In this document: positions 18,537 through 29,300 of the stretch, one piece after another
Layout of the letters: each line of letters opens with the position of its first letter
Position numbering within the stretch: the first letter of the stretch is position 1
Origin: Mycolicibacterium fortuitum subsp. fortuitum
GTDB taxonomy: Bacteria; Actinomycetota; Actinomycetes; Mycobacteriales; Mycobacteriaceae
DNA: 64,000 nucleotides
Assembly: GCF_022179545.1 (NCBI RefSeq)
Contig: NZ_AP025518.1
Location: 620,001-684,000, forward strand
Direction of reading: 5' to 3'
Translations under genes and position numbers: made by a program
Notes under the pieces: generated by a model
Databases searched by the model: none
What the model saw: the letters and a program-made list of their open reading frames with translations, nothing else
What the model was told of the DNA's origin: nothing

Positions 18537-18651
18537 TCGATTCCGGACACTGTGGCGAGCGTGTAGCTTGTTGCTGCGTTCTTCGGGTTTGCACCCGCAA
18601 ACCCTGCACGTTCGTCACAGTGTGTCGCAGGTGGTGTATGGACCGCGGGCG

Positions 18652-19488
18652 TCAGGACTTGGTGGCCGTGACGAAGTAACCGCGCGGCACGCCGGGGACA
18701 TCGAGTGGCACCGCGGGGGCGAACCACCGATGCCACTCGTTGCCCGGTTCGGCCACGTCGGTGACCACCGCTGACCAGCCCAGCGGTTCGCACAGTTGCG
18801 CGGGGGAGTCGGTACCGAACAGCCACGGTGCGCCGTTGCGGGACATCTGCTCGCGCACCGCAGCCAGCATCACGCTGTCCAACAACGTCTTGCCGACGAT
18901 GTCGTACAGCAGGACAGACCCGGCAGCCGACATCGTGTCGACCCGCTCGAACACTGTCCGCACGGCACCTTCGTCGAGGTACTGCAAAAGCCCCTCCATC
19001 AGCCACACGGCTGGCTGTGTTGAGTCAAAGCCGTTGACCCGCAACGTATCAGTCCAGTCCTGGGTGAGGTCGACGCCGATGGCAATCCGGCGGCAGCGCG
19101 GCGCGTCGCCGGCGAGTACCTCGGCTTTGGCCGCGATCACGGTGGGCTGGTCGAGCTCGAAGACAGTGGTGCCGTCGGGCCACGGCAGCCGGTAGGCGCG
19201 CGCATCCAGGCCCGCGGCCAGGATCACCACCTGCTTCACCGGCGGTACCGCGCTCAGCAGTGCCTCGTCCCAGAACCGGGTACGCACCACGATCTGCAGC
19301 GCCGACTTGTCACCGCTGGTGGCGACGGCTTCGGCGAGCATCTGGCGTCCTGCCTCCCCGGCCAGCCGTTCGGCGAACGGATCTTCGAAAAGCCGGTCGG
19401 GGCGGCGGGTTTCTTCGGCTCGGATGGCCGCAACCAGGGTTCCGGTATCGGCGACGGCCTGTCCGGGGCGCTGTCCAGAGTTGCTCAT
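18652..19488 (-). CDS. Class I SAM-dependent methyltransferase (mycobacterial TIGR00027-like)
   Basis: About 278 residues from ATG 19488 (MSNSGQRPG); an in-frame ATG at 19515 is the alternative but overlaps the AraC gene. It shows the group signature VVILAAGLDARAYRLPWPDGTTVFELDQP and DLTQDW...VWLMEGLLQYL, as in leucine carboxyl methyltransferase-like enzymes that are amplified in mycobacteria. The methyl acceptor is unknown. It follows the AraC gene by 7 bp on the same strand, so the regulator probably heads a two-gene operon. A related paralogue lies at 21980-22882. Confidence 0.85.
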   Translation of the reverse strand: MSNSGQRPGQAVADTGTLVAAIRAEETRRPDRLFEDPFAERLAGEAGRQMLAEAVATSGDKSALQIVVRTRFWDEALLSAVPPVKQVVILAAGLDARAYRLPWPDGTTVFELDQPTVIAAKAEVLAGDAPRCRRIAIGVDLTQDWTDTLRVNGFDSTQPAVWLMEGLLQYLDEGAVRTVFERVDTMSAAGSVLLYDIVGKTLLDSVMLAAVREQMSRNGAPWLFGTDSPAQLCEPLGWSAVVTDVAEPGNEWHRWFAPAVPLDVPGVPRGYFVTATKS

Positions 19489-19495
19489 GGCGTCA

Positions 19496-20353
19496 TCATG
19501 CACGGCCGGCGGCATCGGGGGATTGGATATTTTTGTCGCTGGGCCGCGGCGTTATCCCGACATGACTCGGCAACCAGGTACGGCGCTCTACGTATTGCGT
19601 GGGCGTCATCGCGGTGAACGAGCGGAACTCTCGGACGAAGTGCGCCTGGTCGAAGTAGCCGAGTTCGGCGGCGATCCGCGCACCGCCGGCGCCACCGGTG
19701 TCCAGTCGTCTCATCGCCGCCTGGAAGCGTCGCACGCGCAGGTACGCCTTGGGGGTCAGGCCCACCTCCGCCCGGAACGAAGCGATGAGACGGCGGGCCG
19801 ACATCCCGCTCAGCGCGCAAGCGTCGGCGACGCGAAGCGAGGGGCGAAGTTCGGCCGCGTCCAGCACCGCTTCGACCGCAGGATCGCGGGATCGCATGCG
19901 CGCCAACAAGAACTCCTCGACGACAGCGACCCTTTCCCGGACCGATCCCGCGTCGACGAGCCGTGCCCGCAGGATCGGTGCGTCGCGACCCCAGATCATG
20001 TCCAGGTTCACGCAGCGGTCCTCCAGGTCGCCCTGTGGTGCCGGCACGAATGCCGCCGCACCGCCGGGACGGAAGTGGATGGTCAGCACCGCCTGCGACG
20101 GATCGACGTGGGTGACATATGAGGTGACCCCGGCTCCGGCGATGAAGGCGGCGCCGACGTCGAGGCGCGTGGTCGCGTCGGCAGCGTAGAAATCGACCCG
20201 GTCGCGCGAGCTCAGGTCGATGACGACGGTGGCGGCACCGCGCGGGAGCGCCCGGCTGCGATGCATGGCGGTCTGCGTGTTGTCCCAGTACCCGAAGAAC
20301 TGGACGTGGGCTGCCAGCGGTGGGCTCGGCCGGAGCAATACCGGGCCGGCCAC
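19496..20353 (-). CDS. AraC-family transcriptional regulator
   Basis: A 285-residue protein with the C-terminal AraC double helix-turn-helix: RVADACALSGMSARRLIASFRAEVGLTPKAYLRVRRFQAAMRRL, then IAAELGYFDQAHFVREFRSFTAMTPTQYVERR. The N-terminal part (AHVQFFGYWDNTQ...HRSRALPRGAATVVIDLSS) resembles the sensor domain of AraC proteins that recognise lipophilic compounds. The effector is unknown. It is packed between a TetR gene (1 bp) and the methyltransferase gene (7 bp), all on the minus strand, suggesting one transcription unit. Confidence 0.9.
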   Translation of the reverse strand: MAGPVLLRPSPPLAAHVQFFGYWDNTQTAMHRSRALPRGAATVVIDLSSRDRVDFYAADATTRLDVGAAFIAGAGVTSYVTHVDPSQAVLTIHFRPGGAAAFVPAPQGDLEDRCVNLDMIWGRDAPILRARLVDAGSVRERVAVVEEFLLARMRSRDPAVEAVLDAAELRPSLRVADACALSGMSARRLIASFRAEVGLTPKAYLRVRRFQAAMRRLDTGGAGGARIAAELGYFDQAHFVREFRSFTAMTPTQYVERRTWLPSHVGITPRPSDKNIQSPDAAGRA

Positions 20354-20354
20354 G

Positions 20355-20969
20355 TCAGTTCCCGGGCTGCTGCATGCCGGCCAGCGCGTCCAGCATCGAG
20401 CGCAGCTGGTCGATCAGCTGATCGGGGGTGTGGGTGATCTCGCCGGACAGCCAGGCACTGATCGTCTGCGTCACCCCGCCGACGGCGAAATGCGAGGTGG
20501 CCTTGAGGTGGTCGTTCTCGGCCAGCTTCAGGGCGCCACCGGCATGCTGGCCGAGCAGGGTGGCGAACAGTGCGGTGGACTCGGCCCGCTTGCGGGCCAG
20601 TACCTCGTTGGACAGTTTGACGCTGAACAGCAGCCGGCCGATCCGCGGGTCTTTGGCGATCAGGTGGACGACGTTGGCCATGCCGGCGGCGGTCTGGTCG
20701 GCGAGCGGGACGGCGTCGACGGCGGCCTGCGTCGAGGTCGCGATGTCGGTGATCACCCAGTCGTAGACCGCGCCGATGAAGTCGTCCTTGTCGGCGAAGC
20801 TCTCGTAGAAATACCGCGCGGCCAGGCCGGCGCTGCGGCACACCGCGCGCACCGTGACCTCGCCGTCCTCGGCGCCCAGGAGATCCAGCCCGGCCTCCAG
20901 CAGCTGGCTGCGCCGTTGCGCGAGGCGATCGGCAGCCTCGATGCCACGGTAGGGGCGGACCTGCTTCAC
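20355..20969 (-). CDS. TetR-family transcriptional regulator (Rv0275c-like)
   Basis: About 204 residues if started at GTG 20969 (frame open to 21005; start uncertain, no clear ribosome site). Helix-turn-helix: RRSQLLEAGLDLLGAEDGEVTVRAVCRSAGLAARYFYESFADKDDFIGAVY. It faces the DUF2236 gene, as Rv0275c faces Rv0276. The divergent gap holds TGAC-ACCC-GTCA (20980-20991), a small inverted repeat that could be part of its operator. Confidence 0.88.
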   Translation of the reverse strand: MKQVRPYRGIEAADRLAQRRSQLLEAGLDLLGAEDGEVTVRAVCRSAGLAARYFYESFADKDDFIGAVYDWVITDIATSTQAAVDAVPLADQTAAGMANVVHLIAKDPRIGRLLFSVKLSNEVLARKRAESTALFATLLGQHAGGALKLAENDHLKATSHFAVGGVTQTISAWLSGEITHTPDQLIDQLRSMLDALAGMQQPGN

Positions 20970-21046
20970 CCAAACATCTTGACACCCGTCAGGCCGACAG
21001 GCCAATATCAGGAAACACAGGTTCTCAGTTATTCGAAAGGGTGGCC

Positions 21047-21949
21047 ATGACGGTCAGCGAACCGATCCCGCACGTCGAACGGGCGATGAACGATCCGTCG
21101 CGTCCGGGGGCCGCGCTCAAGCGCCGCAGGCGGGGAGCCAGCTTCGAGGACGGCTTGATGGGTGTCGCTCTGCTGGCCGGACCGGCCAACGTGATCATGC
21201 AGCTGGCCAATCCGGGCGTCGGGTACGGCGTGGTCGAGAGCCGGGTCGAAAGCGGCCGCACCGACCTGCATCCGATCAAGCGGGCCAGGACCACCTTCAC
21301 CTACCTCGCCGTCGCCACTCGGGGGAGCGACGCGCAGAAGGCCGCCTACCGGCGTGCGGTCAACAAGGCGCACGCACAGGTGTATTCCACCGAGGACAGC
21401 CCGGTGAAATACAACGCGTTCGACAAGAACCTGCAGTTGTGGGTCGCCGCGTGCCTTTACAAGGGCGGCGTCGACGTGTTCCGCATGTTCATCGGCGAGT
21501 TGGACGACGAGACCGCCGATCAGCACTACCGCGACAGCGTCACGATGGGCACCACATTGCAGGTGCCCGAGGAGATGTGGCCGGCGGACCGGGCGGCGTT
21601 CGACCGCTACTGGGAAGAGTCGCTCGAGAAGCTGCACATCGACGACACCGTGCGCAGCTACCTGTACCCGATCGCCGCAGGCAGACCCAAGAACCCGAAG
21701 CTGCCCCGGTTCGTGCAGCGCCGTCTCGATGCGGTCGCGCTGCTGATCACCACGGGGTTCCTGCCGCAGCGGTTCCGCGATGAGATGCGGTTGCCGTGGG
21801 ATGCCAAGAGCCAGAAGCGGTTCGACCAGCTGATCGCCGTGCTGCGCACCATCAACGACCTGCTGCCCTCGTTCCTGCGTCAGTTCCCGTTCAACCTGCT
21901 GCTCAAGGACCTCGACTGGCGAATCCGCACCGGTCGTCCACTGGTGTAG
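21047..21949 (+). CDS. DUF2236 protein, MpaB/latex-clearing-like haem oxygenase fold
   Basis: A 300-residue protein; ATG 21047 is chosen because GAAAGG ends 6 bases before it (a GTG at 21041 is too close). It matches the DUF2236 family through DGLMGVALLAGPANVIMQLANPGVGYGVVESRVESG, RARTTFTYLAVATRG and the HAQV region typical of Rv0276-like proteins. The family includes fungal MpaB and rubber oxygenase Lcp, which bind haem through histidine; activity here is inferred only. It is divergent from a TetR gene that probably controls it. Confidence 0.8.
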   Translation: MTVSEPIPHVERAMNDPSRPGAALKRRRRGASFEDGLMGVALLAGPANVIMQLANPGVGYGVVESRVESGRTDLHPIKRARTTFTYLAVATRGSDAQKAAYRRAVNKAHAQVYSTEDSPVKYNAFDKNLQLWVAACLYKGGVDVFRMFIGELDDETADQHYRDSVTMGTTLQVPEEMWPADRAAFDRYWEESLEKLHIDDTVRSYLYPIAAGRPKNPKLPRFVQRRLDAVALLITTGFLPQRFRDEMRLPWDAKSQKRFDQLIAVLRTINDLLPSFLRQFPFNLLLKDLDWRIRTGRPLV

Positions 21950-21979
21950 CTGTCAGATTCGGGGCGTAACCTCGCGCGG

Positions 21980-22882
21980 GTGAGCACCGGACGAACAGAC
22001 ACAGACAACTGGGACATCACCACGAGCGTAGGTTCGACAGCGTTATTCGTCGCCGCGTCAAGGGCATTGGAGGCTCGCAAGGACGAGCCACTTGCGGTGG
22101 ACAAGTATGCCGAGGTGTTCTGCCGCGCTGTCGGCGGTGACTGGACGGTCGCAGTCGAGGGCACCGATCCCGACCACCCGCTGCAGACTGATTTCGGCAA
22201 GGACTTCGTCAACTTCCAGGGCGCCCGGACCAAGTACTTCGACGAGTACTTCGCCCGGGCCATCGAGGCCGGCGTCAAACAGGTTGTCCTCCTGGCGGCG
22301 GGTCTGGACTCTCGGGCCTACCGACTGCCGTGGGCCGACGGCACCGTCGTCTACGAGCTGGATCAGCCGCGAGTGCTCGAGTTCAAGCGCGAGACCCTGG
22401 ACCGGCGCGGGGAGGCGCCGACGGCCCAGCGACGCGAGGTCCCGGTCGACCTACGCGAGGACTGGCCGCGCGCCCTGCTGGAGAAGGGCTTCGATCCGTC
22501 GCGTCCCTCGGCCTGGATCGCCGAGGGGTTGTTGATCTACCTGCCCGCCACAGCACAGGAACAGTTGTTTGCTGGAATCGACGCGTTGGCGGCGCCGGGC
22601 AGTTTTGTCGGCATCGAGGAAGCCGTTCCGATGCCCGACGAGGCGTTCGAGGCCAAGCGTGCCGAGGCCCTGGCATCCGGCGAGGAGAATGCGTTCTTCA
22701 CCCTGGTCTACAACCAGCAGCACGCCCCGGCTGAAACATGGTTCGGCGAGCATGGCTGGGATGCCGTGGCGACGCCGTTACATCAGCTCCTGGCCGCCGT
22801 GGGACGCCCTGTGCCCGGTCCGGACTCAGAAGCAGGCCTGATGACGGGAACTATCACCTTGGTCTCCGCGACAAAAAGGTGA
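21980..22882 (+). CDS. Class I SAM-dependent methyltransferase (Rv0281-like)
   Basis: A 300-residue enzyme of the same family as 18652-19488: [35 protein letters not shown] is the SAM-binding signature, then [16 protein letters not shown] and [22 protein letters not shown]-terminal [21 protein letters not shown] is typical of the mycobacterial group, one of which is always just upstream of ESX-3. GTG start 21980, 30 bp behind the DUF2236 gene, suggesting cotranscription. The acceptor substrate is unknown. Confidence 0.87.
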   Translation: MSTGRTDTDNWDITTSVGSTALFVAASRALEARKDEPLAVDKYAEVFCRAVGGDWTVAVEGTDPDHPLQTDFGKDFVNFQGARTKYFDEYFARAIEAGVKQVVLLAAGLDSRAYRLPWADGTVVYELDQPRVLEFKRETLDRRGEAPTAQRREVPVDLREDWPRALLEKGFDPSRPSAWIAEGLLIYLPATAQEQLFAGIDALAAPGSFVGIEEAVPMPDEAFEAKRAEALASGEENAFFTLVYNQQHAPAETWFGEHGWDAVATPLHQLLAAVGRPVPGPDSEAGLMTGTITLVSATKR

Positions 22883-22924
22883 GGCAGTTCACGAGCTAGC
22901 CCGAGTACGTGCCTCTCGACAGTT

Positions 22925-22967
22925 AAGTTATGCAATGCTAACTTCAGCAAAAGTTAGCTTAGCCATA
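22925..22967 (+). promoter_or_regulatory. Iron-box-like operator region of the ESX-3 operon
   Basis: Between the methyltransferase and eccA3 lie three AAGTTA half sites in alternating orientation (22925-22930, 22939-22944 inverted, 22951-22956). The 19 bases at 22949-22967 match 12 of 19 positions of the IdeR consensus TTAGGTTAGSCTAACCTAA by direct comparison. ESX-3 is known to be repressed by IdeR with iron in mycobacteria, and also by Zur in M. tuberculosis. The assignment is therefore likely but the match is imperfect. Confidence 0.6.
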
Positions 22968-23011
22968 CATAAGGGAGAGATTCGGGGGCTTAGTCGCTCC
23001 CGTGCACGCAT

Positions 23012-24838
23012 ATGGGTAGTGACACGCTTGCGGCTCCGCCTTCCGGAGCGCCCCGGCTAGATCGCGATGTGATCAGCCGCTTCGCCACATGTTGTCGTGC
23101 GTTGGGCTTGACGGTGAACGACCGGCAGCGGCCGGCCGATCTCACCGCGGCCCGGTCCGGCTTTGCTGGACTGGCACGCATCGCGCATGACCACTGTGAC
23201 GCCTGGACCGGCCTGGCCGCCGCGGGCGACGTGTCCGGTGCGGTCATCGACGCGGTGTGGCGTACCCGGTCCAGTGCCGGTCTGCTGCAGCGTGAGATCG
23301 ACCTGGCCACAGGTGACCTCGGTTTCACTTATGACACCGGCCTCTACCTGCAGTTCCGCGCCAGCGAGGTGGACGACTTCCAACTCGCCTACGCCGCGCG
23401 TCGTGCCGCCGAGGGCCAGCTGGCCGAGGCCGACGCGCTGGTGGGTGAGCTGCTGGCCCGCCGGCCGGGGTGGCTCAACGCCACGTGGCTGCGCGTGGCC
23501 ATCAGCCATCGCGCTCAGCGCTGGAACGACGTGGTGCGCCTGCTGACCCCGGTGGTCACCGATCCCTCGCTCGACGAGATCACCTCGCACGCGGCACGGA
23601 TCACGCTCGGTATCGCGCTGGCCCGGCTCGGCATGCTGGCGCCCGCACTGTCATACCTGGAGGAGCCGTCCGGCCCGATCGCCGTGGCCGCCCTCGACGG
23701 CGCGCTCGCCAAGGCCCTGACCCTGCGCGCTCAGGGCGAGGATGAGGACGCGGCCGAGGTGCTGCAGGACCTCTTCGCCGCCCATCCGGAGAACAAGCAG
23801 GTCGAAGAGGCCCTGTCGGACCCGACCTTCGGGCTGCTGATCACCACTGCCGCCCGCATCGAAGCCCGCACCGACCCGTGGGATCCGGAGACGGAACCGT
23901 CGGAGTCGGAGTTCGTCGACCCGGGCGCCAAGGAGCGCAAGGCGCACCTGCTCGTCGAGGCCGAAGCCGAACTCGCCGAGTTCATCGGCCTGGAAGAAGT
24001 GAAGTTCCAGGTGGCCCGTCTCAAGAGCTCGGTCGCCATGTCGATCCGGCGTCAGGAACGCGGTCTGGCCGTGGCGCAGCGCACCAACCACCTGGTGTTC
24101 GCCGGTCCGCCCGGAACGGGTAAGACCACCATCGCCCGTGTCGTCGCCAAGATCTACTGCGGCCTGGGACTTCTCAAGAAGGAGACGGTCCGCGAGGTGC
24201 ACCGCGCCGACCTGATCGGTCAGCACATCGGTGAGACCGAGGCCAAGACCAACGCCATCATCGACAGCGCGCTGGACGGCGTGCTGTTCCTCGATGAGGC
24301 CTACGCGCTGGTGTCCACGGGCGCCAAGAACGACTTCGGTCTGGTGGCCATCGACACCCTGCTGGCCCGCATGGAGAACGACCGCGACCGCCTCGTCGTG
24401 ATCGTCGCGGGCTACCGCAAGGACCTCGACATGTTCCTCGACACCAACGAGGGTCTGCGTTCCCGTTTCACCCGCAGTATCGACTTCCCGTCGTACTCGT
24501 CGTCCGAACTCGTCGAGATCGCCGAGCGGATGGCCGAAAAGCGTGACAGCACGTTCGAGAAGGCCGCCCACGACGAGATGGAGCGCCTGTTCGGTTACCT
24601 GGCGGAGGCCACCACCCCCGACGCCAACGGCGTGCCGCGACGCAGCCTGGACATCGCCGGTAACGGCCGCTTCGTCCGCAACCTGGTCGAGCGCTCTGAG
24701 GAGGAGCGCGAATACCGCCTCGATCATTCCGACAACGACGACTTCACCGACGAGGAGATGATGACGATCACCGCCGGTGACGTGAACAATTCGGCCGGCC
24801 CGCTGCTGCGCGGCCTGGGCCTGACGGTGCCCGCATGA
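23012..24838 (+). CDS. eccA3: ESX-3 AAA+ ATPase EccA3
   Basis: A 608-residue cytosolic ATPase. Residues about 1-280 form a TPR-like helical domain (AEADALVGELLARRPGWLNATWLRVAISHRAQRW), followed by a CbxX/CfqX-type AAA+ domain with Walker A GPPGTGKTT (about residue 367), Walker B GVLFLDEAYAL and sensor region GLRSRFTRSIDFPSY. EccA proteins bind ESX substrates, mainly PE/PPE, in the cytosol and help recycle chaperones. First gene of the operon; its stop overlaps the eccB3 start (ATGA). No strong ribosome site is visible before ATG 23012. Confidence 0.97.
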   Translation: MGSDTLAAPPSGAPRLDRDVISRFATCCRALGLTVNDRQRPADLTAARSGFAGLARIAHDHCDAWTGLAAAGDVSGAVIDAVWRTRSSAGLLQREIDLATGDLGFTYDTGLYLQFRASEVDDFQLAYAARRAAEGQLAEADALVGELLARRPGWLNATWLRVAISHRAQRWNDVVRLLTPVVTDPSLDEITSHAARITLGIALARLGMLAPALSYLEEPSGPIAVAALDGALAKALTLRAQGEDEDAAEVLQDLFAAHPENKQVEEALSDPTFGLLITTAARIEARTDPWDPETEPSESEFVDPGAKERKAHLLVEAEAELAEFIGLEEVKFQVARLKSSVAMSIRRQERGLAVAQRTNHLVFAGPPGTGKTTIARVVAKIYCGLGLLKKETVREVHRADLIGQHIGETEAKTNAIIDSALDGVLFLDEAYALVSTGAKNDFGLVAIDTLLARMENDRDRLVVIVAGYRKDLDMFLDTNEGLRSRFTRSIDFPSYSSSELVEIAERMAEKRDSTFEKAAHDEMERLFGYLAEATTPDANGVPRRSLDIAGNGRFVRNLVERSEEEREYRLDHSDNDDFTDEEMMTITAGDVNNSAGPLLRGLGLTVPA

Positions 24839-26388
24839 CCGCGCCGGGCCAGGACGAGCGTCGTTCCTTCTCGTCCCGTACGCCGAACAACGAGAACCCC
24901 GACCAGGTGACCTACCGGCGCGGCTTCGTCACCAAAAACCAGGTCACGGGCTGGCGATTCGTCATGCGCCGCATTGCTTCCGGAGTGGCGCTGCACGACA
25001 CCCGCATGTTGGTCGACCCGCTGCGCACGCAGAGCCGGGCGGTGCTGACCGGAGCATTGATCCTCGTCACCGGTCTGATCGGTTGCTTCCTGTTCTCCCT
25101 TTTCCGGCCGGGCGGATCGGCAGGCAACGACGCGGTCCTGGCCGACCGGTCGACGGCAGCCCTGTATGTGCGCGTCGGTGAGCAGCTGCACCCCGTTCTC
25201 AACCTGACGTCGGCGCGGCTGATCACGGGCAAGGCCGACAACCCCACCACGGTCAAGACCAGTGAGATCGACAAGTTCCCGCGCGGCAACCTGCTGGGTA
25301 TCCCCGGGGCGCCGGAGCGGATGGTGCAGAGCACCGCGAGCGCCGCTGACTGGACGGTGTGCGATTCGGTCTCGGGCACCAATGCCGGTGTGACGGTCAT
25401 CGCCGGCACCCTCGCGTCGGGCGGCGAGCGTGCCCTGACGCTGACCTCGGATCAGGCGGTCCTGGTGCACAACAGCGAAGGCCCGACCCCGGGCGACTGG
25501 CTGCTGTGGGACGGCAAGCGCAGCCCGATCGATCTGGCCAACCGTGCCGTTACCGACGCGCTGGGTCTCGGCGGGCAGATCCCTGCGCCGCGACCCATCG
25601 CGGCAGGCCTGTTCAACGCCATTCCCGAGGCCCCCGCGCTCGCGGCGCCGCACATCGCCGACGCGGGTGCGCCGACGAACTACACGCTGTCGACGCCGGT
25701 ACCTGTCGGCGGAGTGGTGGCGGCCTACGACGCCGACAACACCGCCCGCTACTACGCGGTGCTGGGTGATGGGCTGCAGCCCGTCTCCCCGGTGCTGGCC
25801 TCGATCCTGCGCAACACCAACTCCTATGGCCTCGACCAGGCGCCGCGGATCGGCCCCGACGAGGTGTCGCGCATGCCCGTCTCGCACGCGATCGATACCA
25901 CCGGATACCCGAACACACCGGTCACGCTGGTCGCATCGTCGACCGCGCCGGTGACCTGCGCCCAGTGGATCAAGCCGGCGGGGGCCACCGAGAGCAAGCT
26001 GTCGATCCTGTCCGGAGCCGCATTGCCGGTGCCGGACGGGCTGCACACCGTCGACCTGGTCGGTGCGGGCAGCAACGGCGCCGCCAACCGCGTCGCGCTG
26101 ACCCCGGGCAGTGGCTACTTCGTCCAGACCGTCGGAGCCGAGCCCGGCTCGCCGACCGCAGGCTCGTTGTTCTGGGTCAGCGACACCGGCGTCCGCTACG
26201 GCATCGACACCGCCGGTGACGCCAAAGTGGTTGAGGCGCTTGGCCTCACCTCGCCGGCCCTGCCCATTCCTTGGTCGATCCTGACGCAGTTCGCTGCCGG
26301 CCCGACCCTGTCCCGTGGCGACGCCCTGACCGCACACGATGCGCTGTCGTCCAATGCAAATGCTGCGCGCCTGGAGGCAACGCGATGA
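24835..26388 (+). CDS. eccB3: ESX-3 membrane core component EccB3
   Basis: A 517-residue protein with a cytoplasmic N-terminus ([37 protein letters not shown] is the EccB signature), one transmembrane helix at about residues 70-90 and a large periplasmic domain of repeats around VYPxxx-type strands. EccB is part of the EccB-C-D-E inner-membrane secretion complex. It starts in an ATGA overlap with eccA3 and ends in an ATGA overlap with eccC3. Confidence 0.97.
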   Translation: MTAPGQDERRSFSSRTPNNENPDQVTYRRGFVTKNQVTGWRFVMRRIASGVALHDTRMLVDPLRTQSRAVLTGALILVTGLIGCFLFSLFRPGGSAGNDAVLADRSTAALYVRVGEQLHPVLNLTSARLITGKADNPTTVKTSEIDKFPRGNLLGIPGAPERMVQSTASAADWTVCDSVSGTNAGVTVIAGTLASGGERALTLTSDQAVLVHNSEGPTPGDWLLWDGKRSPIDLANRAVTDALGLGGQIPAPRPIAAGLFNAIPEAPALAAPHIADAGAPTNYTLSTPVPVGGVVAAYDADNTARYYAVLGDGLQPVSPVLASILRNTNSYGLDQAPRIGPDEVSRMPVSHAIDTTGYPNTPVTLVASSTAPVTCAQWIKPAGATESKLSILSGAALPVPDGLHTVDLVGAGSNGAANRVALTPGSGYFVQTVGAEPGSPTAGSLFWVSDTGVRYGIDTAGDAKVVEALGLTSPALPIPWSILTQFAAGPTLSRGDALTAHDALSSNANAARLEATR

Positions 26389-29300
26389 GTAGGTTGATCT
26401 TCGAGCACCAGCGTCGGCTGACCCCGCCGACCACGCGCAAGGGCACCATCACGATTGAGCCGCCGCCCCAGTTGGAGCGCATCGTGCCGCCGTCGTTGCT
26501 GCGCCGGGTGCTGCCGTACCTGATCGTCATCCTGATCGTCGGCATGATCGTGGCGTTGTTCGCCACCGGCATGAAGATGATCTCGCCGACCATGCTGTTC
26601 TTCCCGTTCGTGCTGCTTCTGGCCGCCACCGCGCTGTACCGCGGCGGCGGCAACAAGATGCGCACCGAGGAGATCGACGCCGAACGCGCCGACTACCTGC
26701 GCTACCTGTCGGTGGTGCGCGACAACGTCCGTGCGCACGCCGCCGAGCAGCGGGCGGCCCTGGAGTGGTCGCACCCGGAGCCCGAGGTGCTGGCCACCGT
26801 GCCGGGTACCCGCAGGCAGTGGGAACGCGACCCGCGCGACCGCGACTTCCTGGTGCTGCGCGCCGGGCTGCACGACGTGCCGCTGGATGCCGCACTGAAG
26901 GTCAAGGACACCGCCGACGAGATCGATCTGGAACCGGTGTCGCACAGCACTCTTCGCGGCCTGCTCGACGTGCAGCGCACCGTGCGTGACGCCCCGACCG
27001 GCATCGATGTCACCAAGCTGGCCCGGATCACCGTGATCGGTGAGGCCGACGAGGTCCGCGGCGCGCTGCGGGCCTGGATCGCGCAGGCCGTGACCTGGCA
27101 CGACCCGACCATGCTCGGCGTGGCCCTGGCCTCTCCCGACGTCGACTCCGACGCCTGGTCATGGCTGAAATGGCTTCCGCACGTGGACATTCCGTCGCAG
27201 GCCGACGGTGTCGGCCCGGCTCGGTACCTGACCACCGGCGTCACCGAGCTGCGTGGACACCTCGATTCCGCGCTGGCCGGCCGGCCCGCGTTCCCGGCCG
27301 AGGCGGACCAGGTTCTCAAGCATCTCCTGGTGGTCCTCGACGACCCCGAGTCCGACCCCGACGACATCGCGCGCAAGCCCGGTCTGACCGGGGTGACCGT
27401 GATCCACCGCAGCGACAAGCTGCCCAACCGCGAGCAGTACCCCGACCCCGAGCGGCCCATCCTGCGGGTCATCGAGGGCCGGATCGAGCGTTGGCAGAGC
27501 AGCGGTTGGCAGCCCTACGTCGGTCACGCTGACGCGATGTCGGCCGCCGAGGCCGCCCACATCGCGCGTCGGCTGTCCCGCTGGGACTCCAACCCCGGCT
27601 ACGTCCGGTCCACGGCCACCAGTGGTGCCACCTTCAGCACGCTGCTGGACATCCCGGATGCCTCCGCCCTGGACGTGGCCAGCCTGTGGGCCCCGCGTAA
27701 CCGCGACGACGAGCTGCGGGTGCCGATCGGCGTCACCGCAACCGGTGAGCCGCTGTACTTCGACCTCAAGGACGAGGCCGAGGGCGGTATGGGTCCGCAC
27801 GGCCTGATGATCGGTATGACGGGTTCGGGTAAGTCCCAAACCCTGATGTCGATCCTGTTGTCGCTGTTGACCACTCACTCCGCCGACCGGCTCATCGTGA
27901 TCTACGCCGACTTCAAGGGCGAGGCCGGAGCCGACATCTTCCGCAACTTCCCCCAGGTCGTCGCGGTCATCTCGAACATGGCCGAGAAGCGGTCGCTGGC
28001 CGACCGGTTCGCCGACACCCTGCGCGGTGAGGTGGCCCGCCGCGAGCAGATGCTCAAGGAAGCCGGCCGCCGGGTGCAGGGCAGCGCGTTCAACTCGGTC
28101 ACCGAGTACGAGGCCGCCATCGCCGCCGGGCACGATCTCCCCCCGATGCCGACGCTGTTCGTGGTCGCCGACGAGTTCACCCTCATGCTCGCCGAACATC
28201 CCGAGTACGCCGACCTGTTCGACTACGTCGCACGCAAGGGCCGCTCGTTCCGGATCCACATCCTGTTCGCGTCGCAAACCCTCGACGTGGGCCGCATCAA
28301 GGACATCGACAAGAACACGTCGTACCGGATCGGCCTGAAAGTGGCCAGCCCCAGCATCTCCCGGCAGATCATCGGGGTCGAGGACGCCTATCACATCGAA
28401 TCGGGTCGCGAGCACAAGGGCGAGGGCTTCCTGGTACCTGCCCCGGGTGCGGTGCCGATCAAGTTCCGCAGCACCTACGTCGACGGCATCTACGACCCGC
28501 CGCGCGCGGAGAAGTCGATCGTGGTGCGGGCCCTGCCTCAGCCGCAGCTGTTCACCGCGTCGCGGGTGGAGCCCGAGCCTGACACGGTGATCGTCACGAA
28601 CGAGCCTGAGATCGACATCGCGCCGCCGCGCAAGCTGATCGCCACCATCGGCGACCAGCTGGCGGCCTACGGCCCGCAGGCACCCAAGTTGTGGCTGCCG
28701 CCGCTGGACGATGCGATAGCGCTGGACGACGTGCTGGCCCGCACCGACATCGAACCCGGCCAACTGCGTTGGCCGCTGGGCGAGATCGACAAGCCGTTCG
28801 AGATGCGCCGGGATGCGCTGGTGTTCGACGCCAACTCGTCGGCAGCCAACATGCTGATCCACGGTGGCCCACGCTCGGGCAAGTCGACCGCACTGCAGAC
28901 GTTCGTCCTGTCGGCCGCGGCACTGCACTCGCCCAGCGAGGTGAGCTTCTACGTACTGGATTACGGCGGCGGACAACTGGCCGGCCTGGCCGATCTGGCC
29001 CACGTCGGCAGCGTGGCCACGCCGCTGGAGCCCGAGCGCATCCGCCGCACCTTCGGCGAGCTCGAGCAGCTGCTGCAGGCCCGTCAACGGCAGGGCGCGG
29101 TGAGCCGGGTGGGCAGCTATTCCGACGGCTATGGCGAAGTCTTTTTGGTCATCGACAACCTCTACGCGTTCAGCCGCGACAACACCGACACCTTCAACAC
29201 CCGTAACCCGCTGCTGGCCAAGGTGACCGAGCTGGCCAACACCGGCCTGGCGTACGGCATCCACGTCGTGATCACCACGCCGAACTGGCTGGAGGTGCCG

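Noticed and set aside
20980..20991. TGAC-ACCC-GTCA as a TetR operator
   Set aside because: Only 4-bp arms; mentioned with the regulator but too short to list as a site by itself.
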